NCBI GenBank assembly: GCA_042569785.1 | Contig: JBHPGW010000001.1 | Coordinates: forward strand, 1 to 64,000 | Length of the DNA: 64,000 nt | Source: JBHPGW01 sp042569785 | GTDB taxonomy: Bacteria; Planctomycetota; Phycisphaerae; Sedimentisphaerales; Anaerobacaceae | Reading direction: 5' to 3' | Shown: in pieces, positions 1 to 8,563 of the stretch | How the letters are laid out: each line of letters starts with the position of its first letter | How positions within the stretch are numbered: position 1 is the first letter of the stretch | The notes under the pieces: model-generated | The model's database searches: none | What the model saw: the letters and a program-made list of their open reading frames with translations, nothing else | Told to the model about the DNA's origin: nothing | Position numbers and translations under genes: made by a program

Positions 1-611
1 GTGATAAGTTTTTCAGTCTTTTCAATAGCCGAATCCCAACAACCCAAAATCGCCGCAATTCTTTTCTGCTCAGGAAGAAGCGTGTATGGAATAGCCATAT
101 CTTGATACTCAGAATTGCGAATATGGACCTGCGTGCTTCCGACCATTATTCTACGAACATATTTTCTGTACCAAGAGCTATTTGACAACTGAATCAGATA
201 CTCACTGTTCAATTTAGTTTCATCTATAATTATTCCATAAACACCCTGAGCAAGCACTAAAACATCGTTATTTGGAATTTTTACGGTTAAACCAATGCAA
301 GGACCTGATGGCACCAAATCTCTTAAAACGACTATCAGATATTTCTTGTCAACCTGAGATATGGGATTATCGTCTGCAAATTCTTTTGAACAATACTGCT
401 GTTTTTCGTTATCTATAGAAAGTATACCGCCTCGAACAACGCCTATTTTAGGTAATACTTTAACACCACAGTTAACAAAATCCTTTGGGGTTAAGGACGC
501 TCCACCTCGAAAATCAGTAATAAATTCTCCAATCTTTCGGTATTCCCAGTCATCAGGAATATCGCCAAGCTTTGCCTTTAAAAAAGGTTTAATTTCTCTA
601 TCCTTATTCAC
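1..611 (-). CDS. hsdS: Type I restriction specificity subunit HsdS (C-terminus off left edge)
   Basis: This is the DNA-recognition subunit of a type I restriction-modification enzyme, which directs HsdM and HsdR to a bipartite target. The translated frame is open to base 1. It starts KDREIKPFLKAKLGDIPDDW, the classic entry to a target-recognition domain, and reaches LPEQKRIAAILGCWDSAIEK, the conserved start of the first long helix of the S subunit. About 203 residues are visible and the second recognition domain lies outside the window. The GTG start overlaps the stop of a 24-codon ORF (GTGA), which suggests coupled translation. HsdM is not adjacent but about 4.9 kb upstream, beyond a CBASS/Fic insert. 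HsdR is not seen and may lie to the left. Confidence 0.9.
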   Translation of the reverse strand, partial: MNKDREIKPFLKAKLGDIPDDWEYRKIGEFITDFRGGASLTPKDFVNCGVKVLPKIGVVRGGILSIDNEKQQYCSKEFADDNPISQVDKKYLIVVLRDLVPSGPCIGLTVKIPNNDVLVLAQGVYGIIIDETKLNSEYLIQLSNSSWYRKYVRRIMVGSTQVHIRNSEYQDMAIPYTLLPEQKRIAAILGCWDSAIEKTEKLI

Positions 612-682
612 AACCCCAACTCCTTCAAATAACTGTCCATTTGTTTTTGCAAATTTACAAGTTTTCCTTTTTGTGCCGCCAT
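608..682 (-). CDS. 24-codon ORF resembling an HsdM C-terminus
   Basis: This tiny reading frame ends QMDSYLKELGL and overlaps the GTG start of hsdS by four bases. The intact HsdM at 5485-6990 ends QMDNYLKELSLGKK, so the tail is similar in protein sequence, although the DNA has diverged. It may be a remnant of an hsdM 3' end left next to hsdS when other genes were inserted, or a coupling leader peptide. No function is claimed and expression is unproven. Confidence 0.4.
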   Translation of the reverse strand: MAAQKGKLVNLQKQMDSYLKELGL

Positions 683-684
683 AG

Positions 685-918
685 TTAAACCTTAAAATCT
701 ATGAAAGTGTTTTTGATGGTCTTTTCTACTTCTTTTTTCACCATATCAATGCCCTTTTCTTTTGCAACATTGCACATTGATTCGCAATCATTAAGTTTGC
801 CACAATTTGCACACTTAATCATCTCACCATAGCTTGGCTGATAATTTTCCTCTGGCAATTCAAACTGTTCTGATTTACAAAATAAACATTGCATTTTAAT
901 GCTGTAATTTTCTTTCAT
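685..918 (-). CDS. Small zinc-ribbon protein (77 aa)
   Basis: A 77-residue protein with two CXXC knuckles (Cys11/14 and Cys36/39), the second within KCANCGKLNDC, consistent with one zinc ribbon. The C-terminal half is a Lys/Glu-rich helix. The family is not recognised. It follows the preceding CBASS-linked gene by only three bases and is co-directional with the CD-NTase, so it probably belongs to the same transcript. It could be a regulator or an accessory of the defence module; this is inference from position only. Confidence 0.6.
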   Translation of the reverse strand: MKENYSIKMQCLFCKSEQFELPEENYQPSYGEMIKCANCGKLNDCESMCNVAKEKGIDMVKKEVEKTIKNTFIDFKV

Positions 919-921
919 TGC

Positions 922-1464
922 TTAACCTCCAAGCATTGATATTATTGCACCGACACTTGAGCCAATTATTGCACTTGTAACAGGATGAGCTAAAGCTTTT
1001 TGCAATAAATTCTTAGCTTCTTTCTTTTGCTCTTCTGAGGCATTACTGCTATCTATCTCGCCTATAAGATATTCAAAAGTGCCTTCAATATTTTGCGTGT
1101 TGTTATCTCCAATTTGAGTTGGTCCCTGAATAGTTCCTATGGTGACCGTTTGTTGGGGTGGCTTCTCTGTGTAGTTTTCAGCCGCCTCAACAGAAATGGC
1201 TCGTCCATGACCTTCTGTTGTCAAGTTATATAATTCTCCGCCCCCCATACAATAATGGATAATATACCCTCTGGAATAACATGTCTTCAATAGCTTATCT
1301 ATCTCCTCATCGCTTAATTCAGTTTTTCCTTTAAAAGCTAAGAAGTCTTCTTGGCCGCGATTAAAATCAAAACGACATGTCTTAGGAGTATGTCCTTTTG
1401 ATTCAATTTCATCTTTCATGAAAATTAATAACATGTCTATTTGTTCGTCTTTTGTATTGTCCAT
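922..1464 (-). CDS. CBASS-linked protein with C-terminal hydrophobic segment (180 aa)
   Basis: I do not recognise the family. The start at MDNTKDEQ (1464) is preferred over an in-frame start at 1539 that would run into the CD-NTase gene; the gap to the CD-NTase stop is then about 32 bases. Residues 1-100 look like a compact winged-helix-like or small alpha/beta domain. A linker with GPTQIGDNNTQNI follows, then a helix (EEQKKEAKNLLQKAL), and the protein ends in a hydrophobic Gly/Ser-rich segment (PVTSAIIGSSVGAIISMLGG) that could insert in a membrane. The QIGDNNTQ element is a pattern I associate with defence-island hypothetical proteins. It is the third gene of the CBASS transcript and may be a second effector or a membrane partner. 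Confidence 0.6.
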   Translation of the reverse strand: MDNTKDEQIDMLLIFMKDEIESKGHTPKTCRFDFNRGQEDFLAFKGKTELSDEEIDKLLKTCYSRGYIIHYCMGGGELYNLTTEGHGRAISVEAAENYTEKPPQQTVTIGTIQGPTQIGDNNTQNIEGTFEYLIGEIDSSNASEEQKKEAKNLLQKALAHPVTSAIIGSSVGAIISMLGG

Positions 1465-1496
1465 AGTCTTAATTCCTTCAAATAACCTCTTATCTC

Positions 1497-3164
1497 CTAC
1501 TGTATATTCACTACGAACTCGCCACTGCGAGCGACACAAATATTATTTTTCACTATAAGGCACTCTACCCAATGAAAGCCGGTGTACTGAGTAGATTCAG
1601 TACGCACATGGCTACCAAGGAAAATGCTACCTCGTAATTGTCTCGCTTGTTCTGCTTCATTACCTGTATTCACAACCTGCCAGTATACGTCGTATGGTTC
1701 AGGTACATTTGTTTTAGCTTCAAATCGCAATGAAAATCTCTTACCGATACGATTGAATCCACGATCAGAATTCAAGGTACGAAAGCCTTGACATGTGGCT
1801 CTTCCATCTATACTAACACTATAGCGATATTCCTCAGGCCAGTGTGGTTGTTCTCGATGTGGAACGTCAAATCGACTTAATGCTGTTGTGGCAGCTGGGG
1901 TGATAGAAGTTTGTGAGCGTTTGTATTTGCGAATTGATTCCTTAGCAGCATTACTCCCAAATCTTGCCTCCAAAGCTTTATTTAATTGTGTTTCAGTCCC
2001 GGTGTTCAGGATCACCCTGAAATCTTCCTTCAACCATTCTACCCAGTGAAAAAAAGCTTTGGCTCGGACATGGTTGTCACGGTCCCACTTATCAGCAAAG
2101 TTTTCTCCCTTCTCATCAGGATCACCAGGATAGTGTGGATTGACTGGATTAGGAACATACCACTTATTGCCAACACGCTGTATGAGTCTCAGACGGCTGA
2201 CATCCTCATTGAGGATAGCTCTGTTCTCAAGAAGGGATGCATGTTCTGATAACATCTCGACAATGCGTTCAAGAGCCGCTGAAGTGGTTGTCAACATACC
2301 TGACTGCCCCACATACAGATGAGCTGCCAGTGTGGTTATAATCATGGATATCGGCTTAAACTCTTCATCTGGATGCCCCGCAAAACGAACATCTCTGTGA
2401 CGTTTCAAAACCTGGACTGCTCTCTGAAGTGGAGTTCTCAACAAAGCATCGGGGACATCAGAATCATATCTGTAAGACCCTTCAATACCGGCACAAGCTT
2501 CAAGGATTAACTGTTTTTGAGATCGTTCAAGTTCAGCAGTAAAACCTGGCTGGCAGATGCCATAGAACCACTTGGCATACCCATCTGGGTTGCTTGATCG
2601 CCATTCATATTCAGGAGTGCGATATTTTTCCTTATCTGTAATTGCGATTGTAGTTTGAGTATACTCAAAGGCAGTATAGCCAACACTTGAGTTTTGTTCC
2701 GAGATCAATATTCCCAACTCTTGGTCAGGAACAGACGGAAGCACATCAACATGAAATCCTATCCCGTCACCGTCTGGGGCATATTCCAATGTCCAGCAAC
2801 GTCGCTTATCTTTCGGAGTCTCCATGCTATTCTGGCTGGCATAGCTTTGTACTTCCTCGCCAACATCATCTTTCAATAACTCAGGGCCTGTGTCCTTTTC
2901 TCTTTGAACTTCACAAACCATATCTATATCAAAATCTGACTCTTCTCCATCCTTAAGTGGTCTTACGATAGTTCCCAGTCGGTACGAGCCTTGAGCATAT
3001 ACTCTTGCAGGAGGGACTGATGCGTTACGGTAGGAACCATATTCCAGATGATCCTTAATTCGATTAAAACGTTCTTCTGCAAGTTTGTATTTATGCGGTG
3101 GGATATCGATTTTCCTAGCCCACTCATCAAGTCCCTGGTTAATATTTTCATGCAACGTGTTCAT
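1497..3164 (-). CDS. CBASS CD-NTase with C-terminal AGS-C sensor domain
   Basis: A cGAS/DncV-like nucleotidyltransferase that makes a cyclic oligonucleotide alarm signal on phage infection. The catalytic signature is visible: GS at residues 59-60 (AQGSYRLGT) and the metal-binding DFDID at 77-81. Residues 432-555 match the adenylyl/guanylyl cyclase and SMODS-associated C-terminal sensor (AGS-C), with HWPEE, YWQVVNTG and STQYTGFHWVEC. The ATG overlaps the patatin stop codon (TAATG), so the two are translationally coupled. With a single effector and no E1/E2 or JAB genes, this is a type I (short) CBASS layout. The nucleotide product cannot be read from sequence. Confidence 0.92.
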   Translation of the reverse strand: MNTLHENINQGLDEWARKIDIPPHKYKLAEERFNRIKDHLEYGSYRNASVPPARVYAQGSYRLGTIVRPLKDGEESDFDIDMVCEVQREKDTGPELLKDDVGEEVQSYASQNSMETPKDKRRCWTLEYAPDGDGIGFHVDVLPSVPDQELGILISEQNSSVGYTAFEYTQTTIAITDKEKYRTPEYEWRSSNPDGYAKWFYGICQPGFTAELERSQKQLILEACAGIEGSYRYDSDVPDALLRTPLQRAVQVLKRHRDVRFAGHPDEEFKPISMIITTLAAHLYVGQSGMLTTTSAALERIVEMLSEHASLLENRAILNEDVSRLRLIQRVGNKWYVPNPVNPHYPGDPDEKGENFADKWDRDNHVRAKAFFHWVEWLKEDFRVILNTGTETQLNKALEARFGSNAAKESIRKYKRSQTSITPAATTALSRFDVPHREQPHWPEEYRYSVSIDGRATCQGFRTLNSDRGFNRIGKRFSLRFEAKTNVPEPYDVYWQVVNTGNEAEQARQLRGSIFLGSHVRTESTQYTGFHWVECLIVKNNICVARSGEFVVNIQ

Positions 3165-4141
3165 TAGTTCCCCTCCTTAGTTTGAGGATAAATTGGAATA
3201 TATTCAGGAGCAATGTAATCGCAGAACATCTTCTTAAATGCTGGCGCACAATGTCTGCTTGCGTTGTCCGCCTTTGCTTGAAGACGCTCAGGACTTAACT
3301 TGTCTAACCCAAAAAGTCCTTCTGCAACGGCTGTATCAACTCGAAGATAATTCCCCTCATCAAGTAACAGCGAAACCTGTTTATGGGTACCAACAGACTG
3401 CGCAGTCATGATAACATCAACAGCAGCCTGCTTCCATTCCCACAATCCGCCATTATCAAGACTTTCAGGGCGATCCTTTACTTCAGAAGTTGTCCCGAGG
3501 CTAAAAACTCGTATTGACTCTAAAGGGTGATTAAGAAATTTTCTGGCTTCATTGATGGCAACTAATGTAGGGTTATTAGCCCAAACGCCACCATCAATAA
3601 GACGTTTATGATTAATCCCTTTAAAGACTGGGAAAAAAGTAGGTGCAGCACTTGTAGCTCGTGCAACTTGCCATGCAGGTACTTTCCAATCTCGTCGTAA
3701 ATGCTCACAATGTGGCGTTCTGAATAGATTGATATCATCATCTTCGATGTTGTAGGCCGGAATAACCAGCCTTTTTTTGCTATCACCAAAGAGCGCAGCC
3801 TCGCCAACACAGTCCTTAAGAGCTTTTTCAAGAGGCTCTGGGCAAAATTTGCTATGACGCATAATATGAATTAAATAACGCAACCTCTTAAATCGACCAC
3901 AAGGAGGTTCTGGGAATATTGAGGAACCTTGTTCAAGGTAAAAATCGACGATCTGTTTTGGGCTTAACCCCAACCCCAATGCGAGAGCAATAATTCCACC
4001 AGTTGAAGTTCCAGCAATAAGGTCAAAATGATCCGTGATGGTTATCCCAAGGTCATCTTCCAAGTGTGCAAGAATGGCAGCTGAAAAAAGCCCTTTTATG
4101 CCCCCACCATCTAAAGCCAATATTTGAAATCTATTTTTCAT
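3164..4141 (-). CDS. capV: Patatin-like phospholipase, CBASS effector (CapV-type)
   Basis: A cytoplasmic phospholipase expected to degrade the inner membrane when its cyclic nucleotide ligand binds, causing abortive infection. The patatin hallmarks are all present: oxyanion loop DGGGIKG (11-17), nucleophile elbow GTSTG with Ser46, and the catalytic Asp183 in LIDGGVWANNP. Its length (325 aa) is normal for CapV. It sits immediately upstream of, and overlaps, the CD-NTase gene. The role in CBASS is inferred from this pairing, which is a well-known arrangement; patatin alone would not establish it. Confidence 0.92.
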   Translation of the reverse strand: MKNRFQILALDGGGIKGLFSAAILAHLEDDLGITITDHFDLIAGTSTGGIIALALGLGLSPKQIVDFYLEQGSSIFPEPPCGRFKRLRYLIHIMRHSKFCPEPLEKALKDCVGEAALFGDSKKRLVIPAYNIEDDDINLFRTPHCEHLRRDWKVPAWQVARATSAAPTFFPVFKGINHKRLIDGGVWANNPTLVAINEARKFLNHPLESIRVFSLGTTSEVKDRPESLDNGGLWEWKQAAVDVIMTAQSVGTHKQVSLLLDEGNYLRVDTAVAEGLFGLDKLSPERLQAKADNASRHCAPAFKKMFCDYIAPEYIPIYPQTKEGN

Positions 4142-4186
4142 ATACCAAAATCTTTACGAATGTCTGTAAACGATTTTTAATCATAA

Positions 4187-5332
4187 TTATTTTGTATTTA
4201 CCTTTTTCACCGTCTTTGTTTTTGGTATTGGGTATGGTTCAAATGAGTTTTTATCTTCGGTTAGCAGTTTCAAAAATTTGGGATGGAGGTACAGTTTTTC
4301 CCTGCCGGCCTTTACCTCATCGAGTACGCCAATTTTTACAAGCTGTTTTAGATATACAGAAGCGGTCTGTCTTTTGGCGATACCAGTTTCGACAAGATTT
4401 GCGATTCGGCAGTACGGCTGTTCGAAGATTATATCAACAAGCTCTCTGGAATATATTTTCGCTTCTTCCTGGCGAACATAATCACAGGTGTGTGTAAGCA
4501 GTTTGTTGATTGTTTTAATTTTATCTTTGGTCCAAGAGGATGTTTTTTCAACGCCATCGAGAATATATGTAATCCATTTTTCCCACTGTTGTTTTTCGGT
4601 TACAGCTCGCAACCGCAGGTAATAGTCATTTTTATGGTTAATGATATAGTGACTCAGATACAGAACCGGTATATCAAGCAGGCCTTCCTGTATCAGAAAC
4701 AGAACATTCAAGAGCCTACCCGTCCTGCCGTTACCATCAGTGAATGGGTGTATCGCTTCAAACTGATAGTGTGTTATCGCAAGACGAATGAGCGGGTCTA
4801 AATCCTGTCTTTGATTAAGGAACTTTTCCCAATTGGCTAATTTCCGGCGGATAATATCCTCGCTAACTGGGGGCGTATAGACAATTTGATTTGTTGCAGG
4901 ATTTTTCAGGGCAGTACCTGGTATCTTTCGAATACCTATATCCTTGTTGAGTATAGTCCTGCAAACATCAACCGCTGTCGATGTGCACACCGGCTTTTGT
5001 TTAATGTGTAAATATCCTTGGTATAAAGCCTGCCTATAGCTTAGTGCCTCTTTGGTAGCAGGGTCTGCTTTTTCGGTATCACTTGAGGCGTATCTGAACA
5101 GTTTGTCCGTAGTAGTTACGATGTTTTCGATCTCCGAACTAAGCTGGGCCTCCAAAAGCGGGATTGTGTTTATCAGAACGGACTGATCCGGTATTAATTC
5201 CCCGGCCTGTTTCAGTTCAGCCAAAGCGGCCCTTGCGGAAATGCATTTTTTGAGAATCGCCTTGCTTTCAATATCTGCTTTAGGCGGCAACGGCGGAAGT
5301 GAATTGTAAGGTTTTGTTCTGTCAAATTTCAT
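4187..5332 (-). CDS. Fic/DOC-family AMPylase with winged-helix C-terminus
   Basis: A Fic enzyme that transfers AMP (or another phosphate-linked group) to target proteins. The active-site motif [12 protein letters not shown] is intact at residues 195-206. An inhibitory helix motif of the (S/T)xxxE(G/N) type is visible at 65-70 (SSEIEN), placing it among the self-inhibited, N-terminal-helix Fic proteins. The last ~100 residues resemble a winged helix ([22 protein letters not shown]), so it may also bind DNA. It lies between hsdM and capV on the same strand. The upstream TCGACA array could be its operator. Its role could be defence, toxin or regulation. Confidence 0.9.
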   Translation of the reverse strand: MKFDRTKPYNSLPPLPPKADIESKAILKKCISARAALAELKQAGELIPDQSVLINTIPLLEAQLSSEIENIVTTTDKLFRYASSDTEKADPATKEALSYRQALYQGYLHIKQKPVCTSTAVDVCRTILNKDIGIRKIPGTALKNPATNQIVYTPPVSEDIIRRKLANWEKFLNQRQDLDPLIRLAITHYQFEAIHPFTDGNGRTGRLLNVLFLIQEGLLDIPVLYLSHYIINHKNDYYLRLRAVTEKQQWEKWITYILDGVEKTSSWTKDKIKTINKLLTHTCDYVRQEEAKIYSRELVDIIFEQPYCRIANLVETGIAKRQTASVYLKQLVKIGVLDEVKAGREKLYLHPKFLKLLTEDKNSFEPYPIPKTKTVKKVNTK

Positions 5333-5376
5333 TTTGGTTTTCGCTCCATCTTATATATTTAACAAATTGCCTTTCT

Positions 5377-5471
5377 TCGACACGTTCGTATTATATGTCG
5401 ATGTCGTAAACACAACAACACAATATGTCGATATATTTCAATTTTTTCGACATATTCTTCGAATGTGTCGA
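5377..5471. promoter_or_regulatory. Cluster of five TCGACA/TGTCGA half-sites (putative operator)
   Basis: The 152-bp gap between the Fic gene and hsdM contains TCGACA at 5377-5382 and 5447-5452 and its complement TGTCGA at 5396-5401, 5426-5431 and 5466-5471, plus a near match TGTCGT at 5402-5407. Several are extended as ATATGTCGA or TCGACATAT, forming inverted pairs. Such a dense array in a short AT-rich gap looks like a repressor-binding region for the downstream Fic/CBASS transcript. The binder is unknown; the winged helix of the Fic protein is one candidate. Confidence 0.5.
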
Positions 5472-5484
5472 TTCCATAAATATG

Positions 5485-6990
<1,506 letters not shown>

Positions 6991-7015
6991 AATATATTTC
7001 TCCATTAATAAGGGC

Positions 7016-7585
7016 TTATTGATTTCTTATTTTTCTTAACATAACAGCATCAATTAACTGCTCTCGTTTTTCCTGTATTTTGGCCACGAGTTGTTTTTCC
7101 TTTAAGCTCAGTTGGTGTACTTTGATTATATTTTCCTGCACCTCCAAAGGCAGGACTGATATTTTAAGTAAGCCCAGAACCTGTTTATTGATTAGCCGGA
7201 TATATGACCCTCTGGCGTTTTGGTCAAAGTAACGCTGTGCTGGTATTTGATTCATATACCACGCAAGATAGTTCGGCAAGAACGCCTGTTCTTTAAGCCG
7301 AATAATAAATAACTGAGATGCTGCCACGCAATTTCCTGGACAATCCTTTATAACCACCGCTGTATTTTTATCGCCACGAGACCGAAACAAAATATCACCG
7401 TTTCGTAGTACTAAGTCTTCTCTAACTCCATCAATATTCACCCTCGATAGTTTCGCCCAATCTATGATATTGTTGGACGTATCCTTTATCTGAATAACAC
7501 AATGCTTGCCATCACTAACTGGCTTAATTGCCGAGCGAAATAAAAGCCCGGAAGCAATTTCAGCTATGTCTTTTAATAAAACCAT
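7016..7585 (-). CDS. Half-length HsdS-like specificity protein
   Basis: A 189-residue protein with one target-recognition domain and one C-terminal helix (LSLKEKQLVAKIQEKREQLIDAVM), i.e. half of a usual ~400-residue S subunit. The entry MVLLKDIAEIASGLLFRS, the GDILFRSRGDKN block and the VLGLLKISVLPLEVQENI block are typical of S-subunit recognition modules. It is the first gene of the hsdM transcript. Half S subunits can dimerise to recognise palindromic sites, or may act as an alternative specificity partner to the full HsdS at the window start. Which of these applies is not visible. Confidence 0.75.
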   Translation of the reverse strand: MVLLKDIAEIASGLLFRSAIKPVSDGKHCVIQIKDTSNNIIDWAKLSRVNIDGVREDLVLRNGDILFRSRGDKNTAVVIKDCPGNCVAASQLFIIRLKEQAFLPNYLAWYMNQIPAQRYFDQNARGSYIRLINKQVLGLLKISVLPLEVQENIIKVHQLSLKEKQLVAKIQEKREQLIDAVMLRKIRNQ

Positions 7586-7864
7586 GACAAATCCAACAAT
7601 TACGTTAGTATCAATTCTACTACGATAATTATATACTAAGCCCCGAAATGTGCAACATAAAACCTCTAAATATTTCTTAGTACAAGGCCTACTTCTACTG
7701 TGTTATGACAAATAAAGGGTTTGTGACAGAAAAAATTTAATTGTAACGCTATATATTCACTCAACTTACGTTATTTGGCTGATTTATTTCAAAAAAATCC
7801 TTGCGCTTTTTGACCAATATATTATTTTAGGGTGATAATGCTAATTTTTTTGAGAGGGTCAAAT

Positions 7865-8170
7865 ATGAGCTTAGGAATTCGAAAAATTATTGTGATCTCG
7901 TTGATAGGGCTAATCCTCCTTGCTGGCAATATCCTGTTGGTAGCAAATTGGTTGGCTGAAAAAGGTGTTGCTGAAAAAGCCAATTGGGTCAGAGAGCATT
8001 TTTTGACCGGTACGGCTATCACCATAATTCTTGTCTTACTGATATTACTGGTGAGCCCCAGAAACGGTAGCAGTAAAGTTTTTGGCTTTATTAGAAGATG
8101 CCCTGTTTGTGACCACCGGTTAATTGGAAGAGCAAGTTATTGCGGCGACTGTGGCAGCAAAATAGCTTAA
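7865..8170 (+). CDS. Two-TM protein with C-terminal zinc ribbon (101 aa)
   Basis: A small inner-membrane protein of unknown function. Two hydrophobic segments (residues ~7-29 and ~48-65) are followed by a cytoplasmic zinc ribbon with CPVC and CGDC pairs. The start at MSLGIRK is chosen because GAGAGG lies seven bases upstream; an in-frame ATG 33 bases earlier lacks such a site. It stands alone between the divergent restriction locus and the HerA operon, about 390 bp from the latter. Nothing ties it to either system except location. Confidence 0.65.
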   Translation: MSLGIRKIIVISLIGLILLAGNILLVANWLAEKGVAEKANWVREHFLTGTAITIILVLLILLVSPRNGSSKVFGFIRRCPVCDHRLIGRASYCGDCGSKIA

Positions 8171-8394
8171 TTAAAATCTACATTATTAGCCCAAAATCGG
8201 GATACTATTAACCTTCGAATTGGATCTGTTGCTTGTTGGCTGTAGTAAAACATCATAACTAAACTTTTGTTTTTTGCCCAATAATGAGGTTAAAAAGGGC
8301 AACGGACATCCGTTGCTCAATCATGTTTTAGCTATAGCATCATTAAAAACATCGGACATACCGAAATTTTTCATACATAGGGTTTGACCACACT

Positions 8395-8459
8395 GATGAC
8401 AGGGGGTCATCGTAACAACCGCTTTTTGCATCGCAAGAGCTTGTAAAAGCGATAGTTGT
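8395..8459. repeat. Two tandem hairpins upstream of the operon promoter
   Basis: Hairpin 1 is GATGAC (8395-8400), loop AGGGG, GTCATC (8406-8411). Hairpin 2 pairs ACAAC (8415-8419) and CGCTTTT (8420-8426) with AAAAGCG (8445-8451) and GTTGT (8455-8459), leaving a three-base bulge; its loop holds CAAG/CTTG. T-rich sequence follows at 8464-8471, so it could terminate the preceding transcript, or serve as a protein-binding site. Confidence 0.5.
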
Positions 8460-8496
8460 AATCACTTTTTTCAAGCCCCCTACATAAGAAAATGAT

Positions 8497-8525
8497 TTGC
8501 TTAAACGGCATATCCCTTTTATAAT
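8497..8525 (+). promoter_or_regulatory. Sigma-70-type promoter for the HerA-kinase operon
   Basis: A TTGCTT -35 element (8497-8502) and a perfect TATAAT -10 element (8520-8525) are separated by 17 bases. Transcription would start near 8532, about 30 bases before the ATG of the HerA-like gene, whose Shine-Dalgarno is AAGGAAG. Confidence 0.65.
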
Positions 8526-8563
8526 ACGGCTTTTAGTAGTTTCATGATTGGGACAAGGAAGTC

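Larger units (their letters stand above)
8171..8563. other. Non-coding leader region before HerA-like operon
   Basis: No credible gene is seen in these ~390 bases. They hold two adjacent perfect hairpins (8395-8459) and a promoter (8497-8525), described separately. Confidence 0.6.

Noticed and set aside
8395..8459. Possible integron attC site
   Set aside because: The hairpin has GTTG/CAAC ends but lacks the paired R/L box structure with the 7-bp core sites, and no integrase or cassette array is present.
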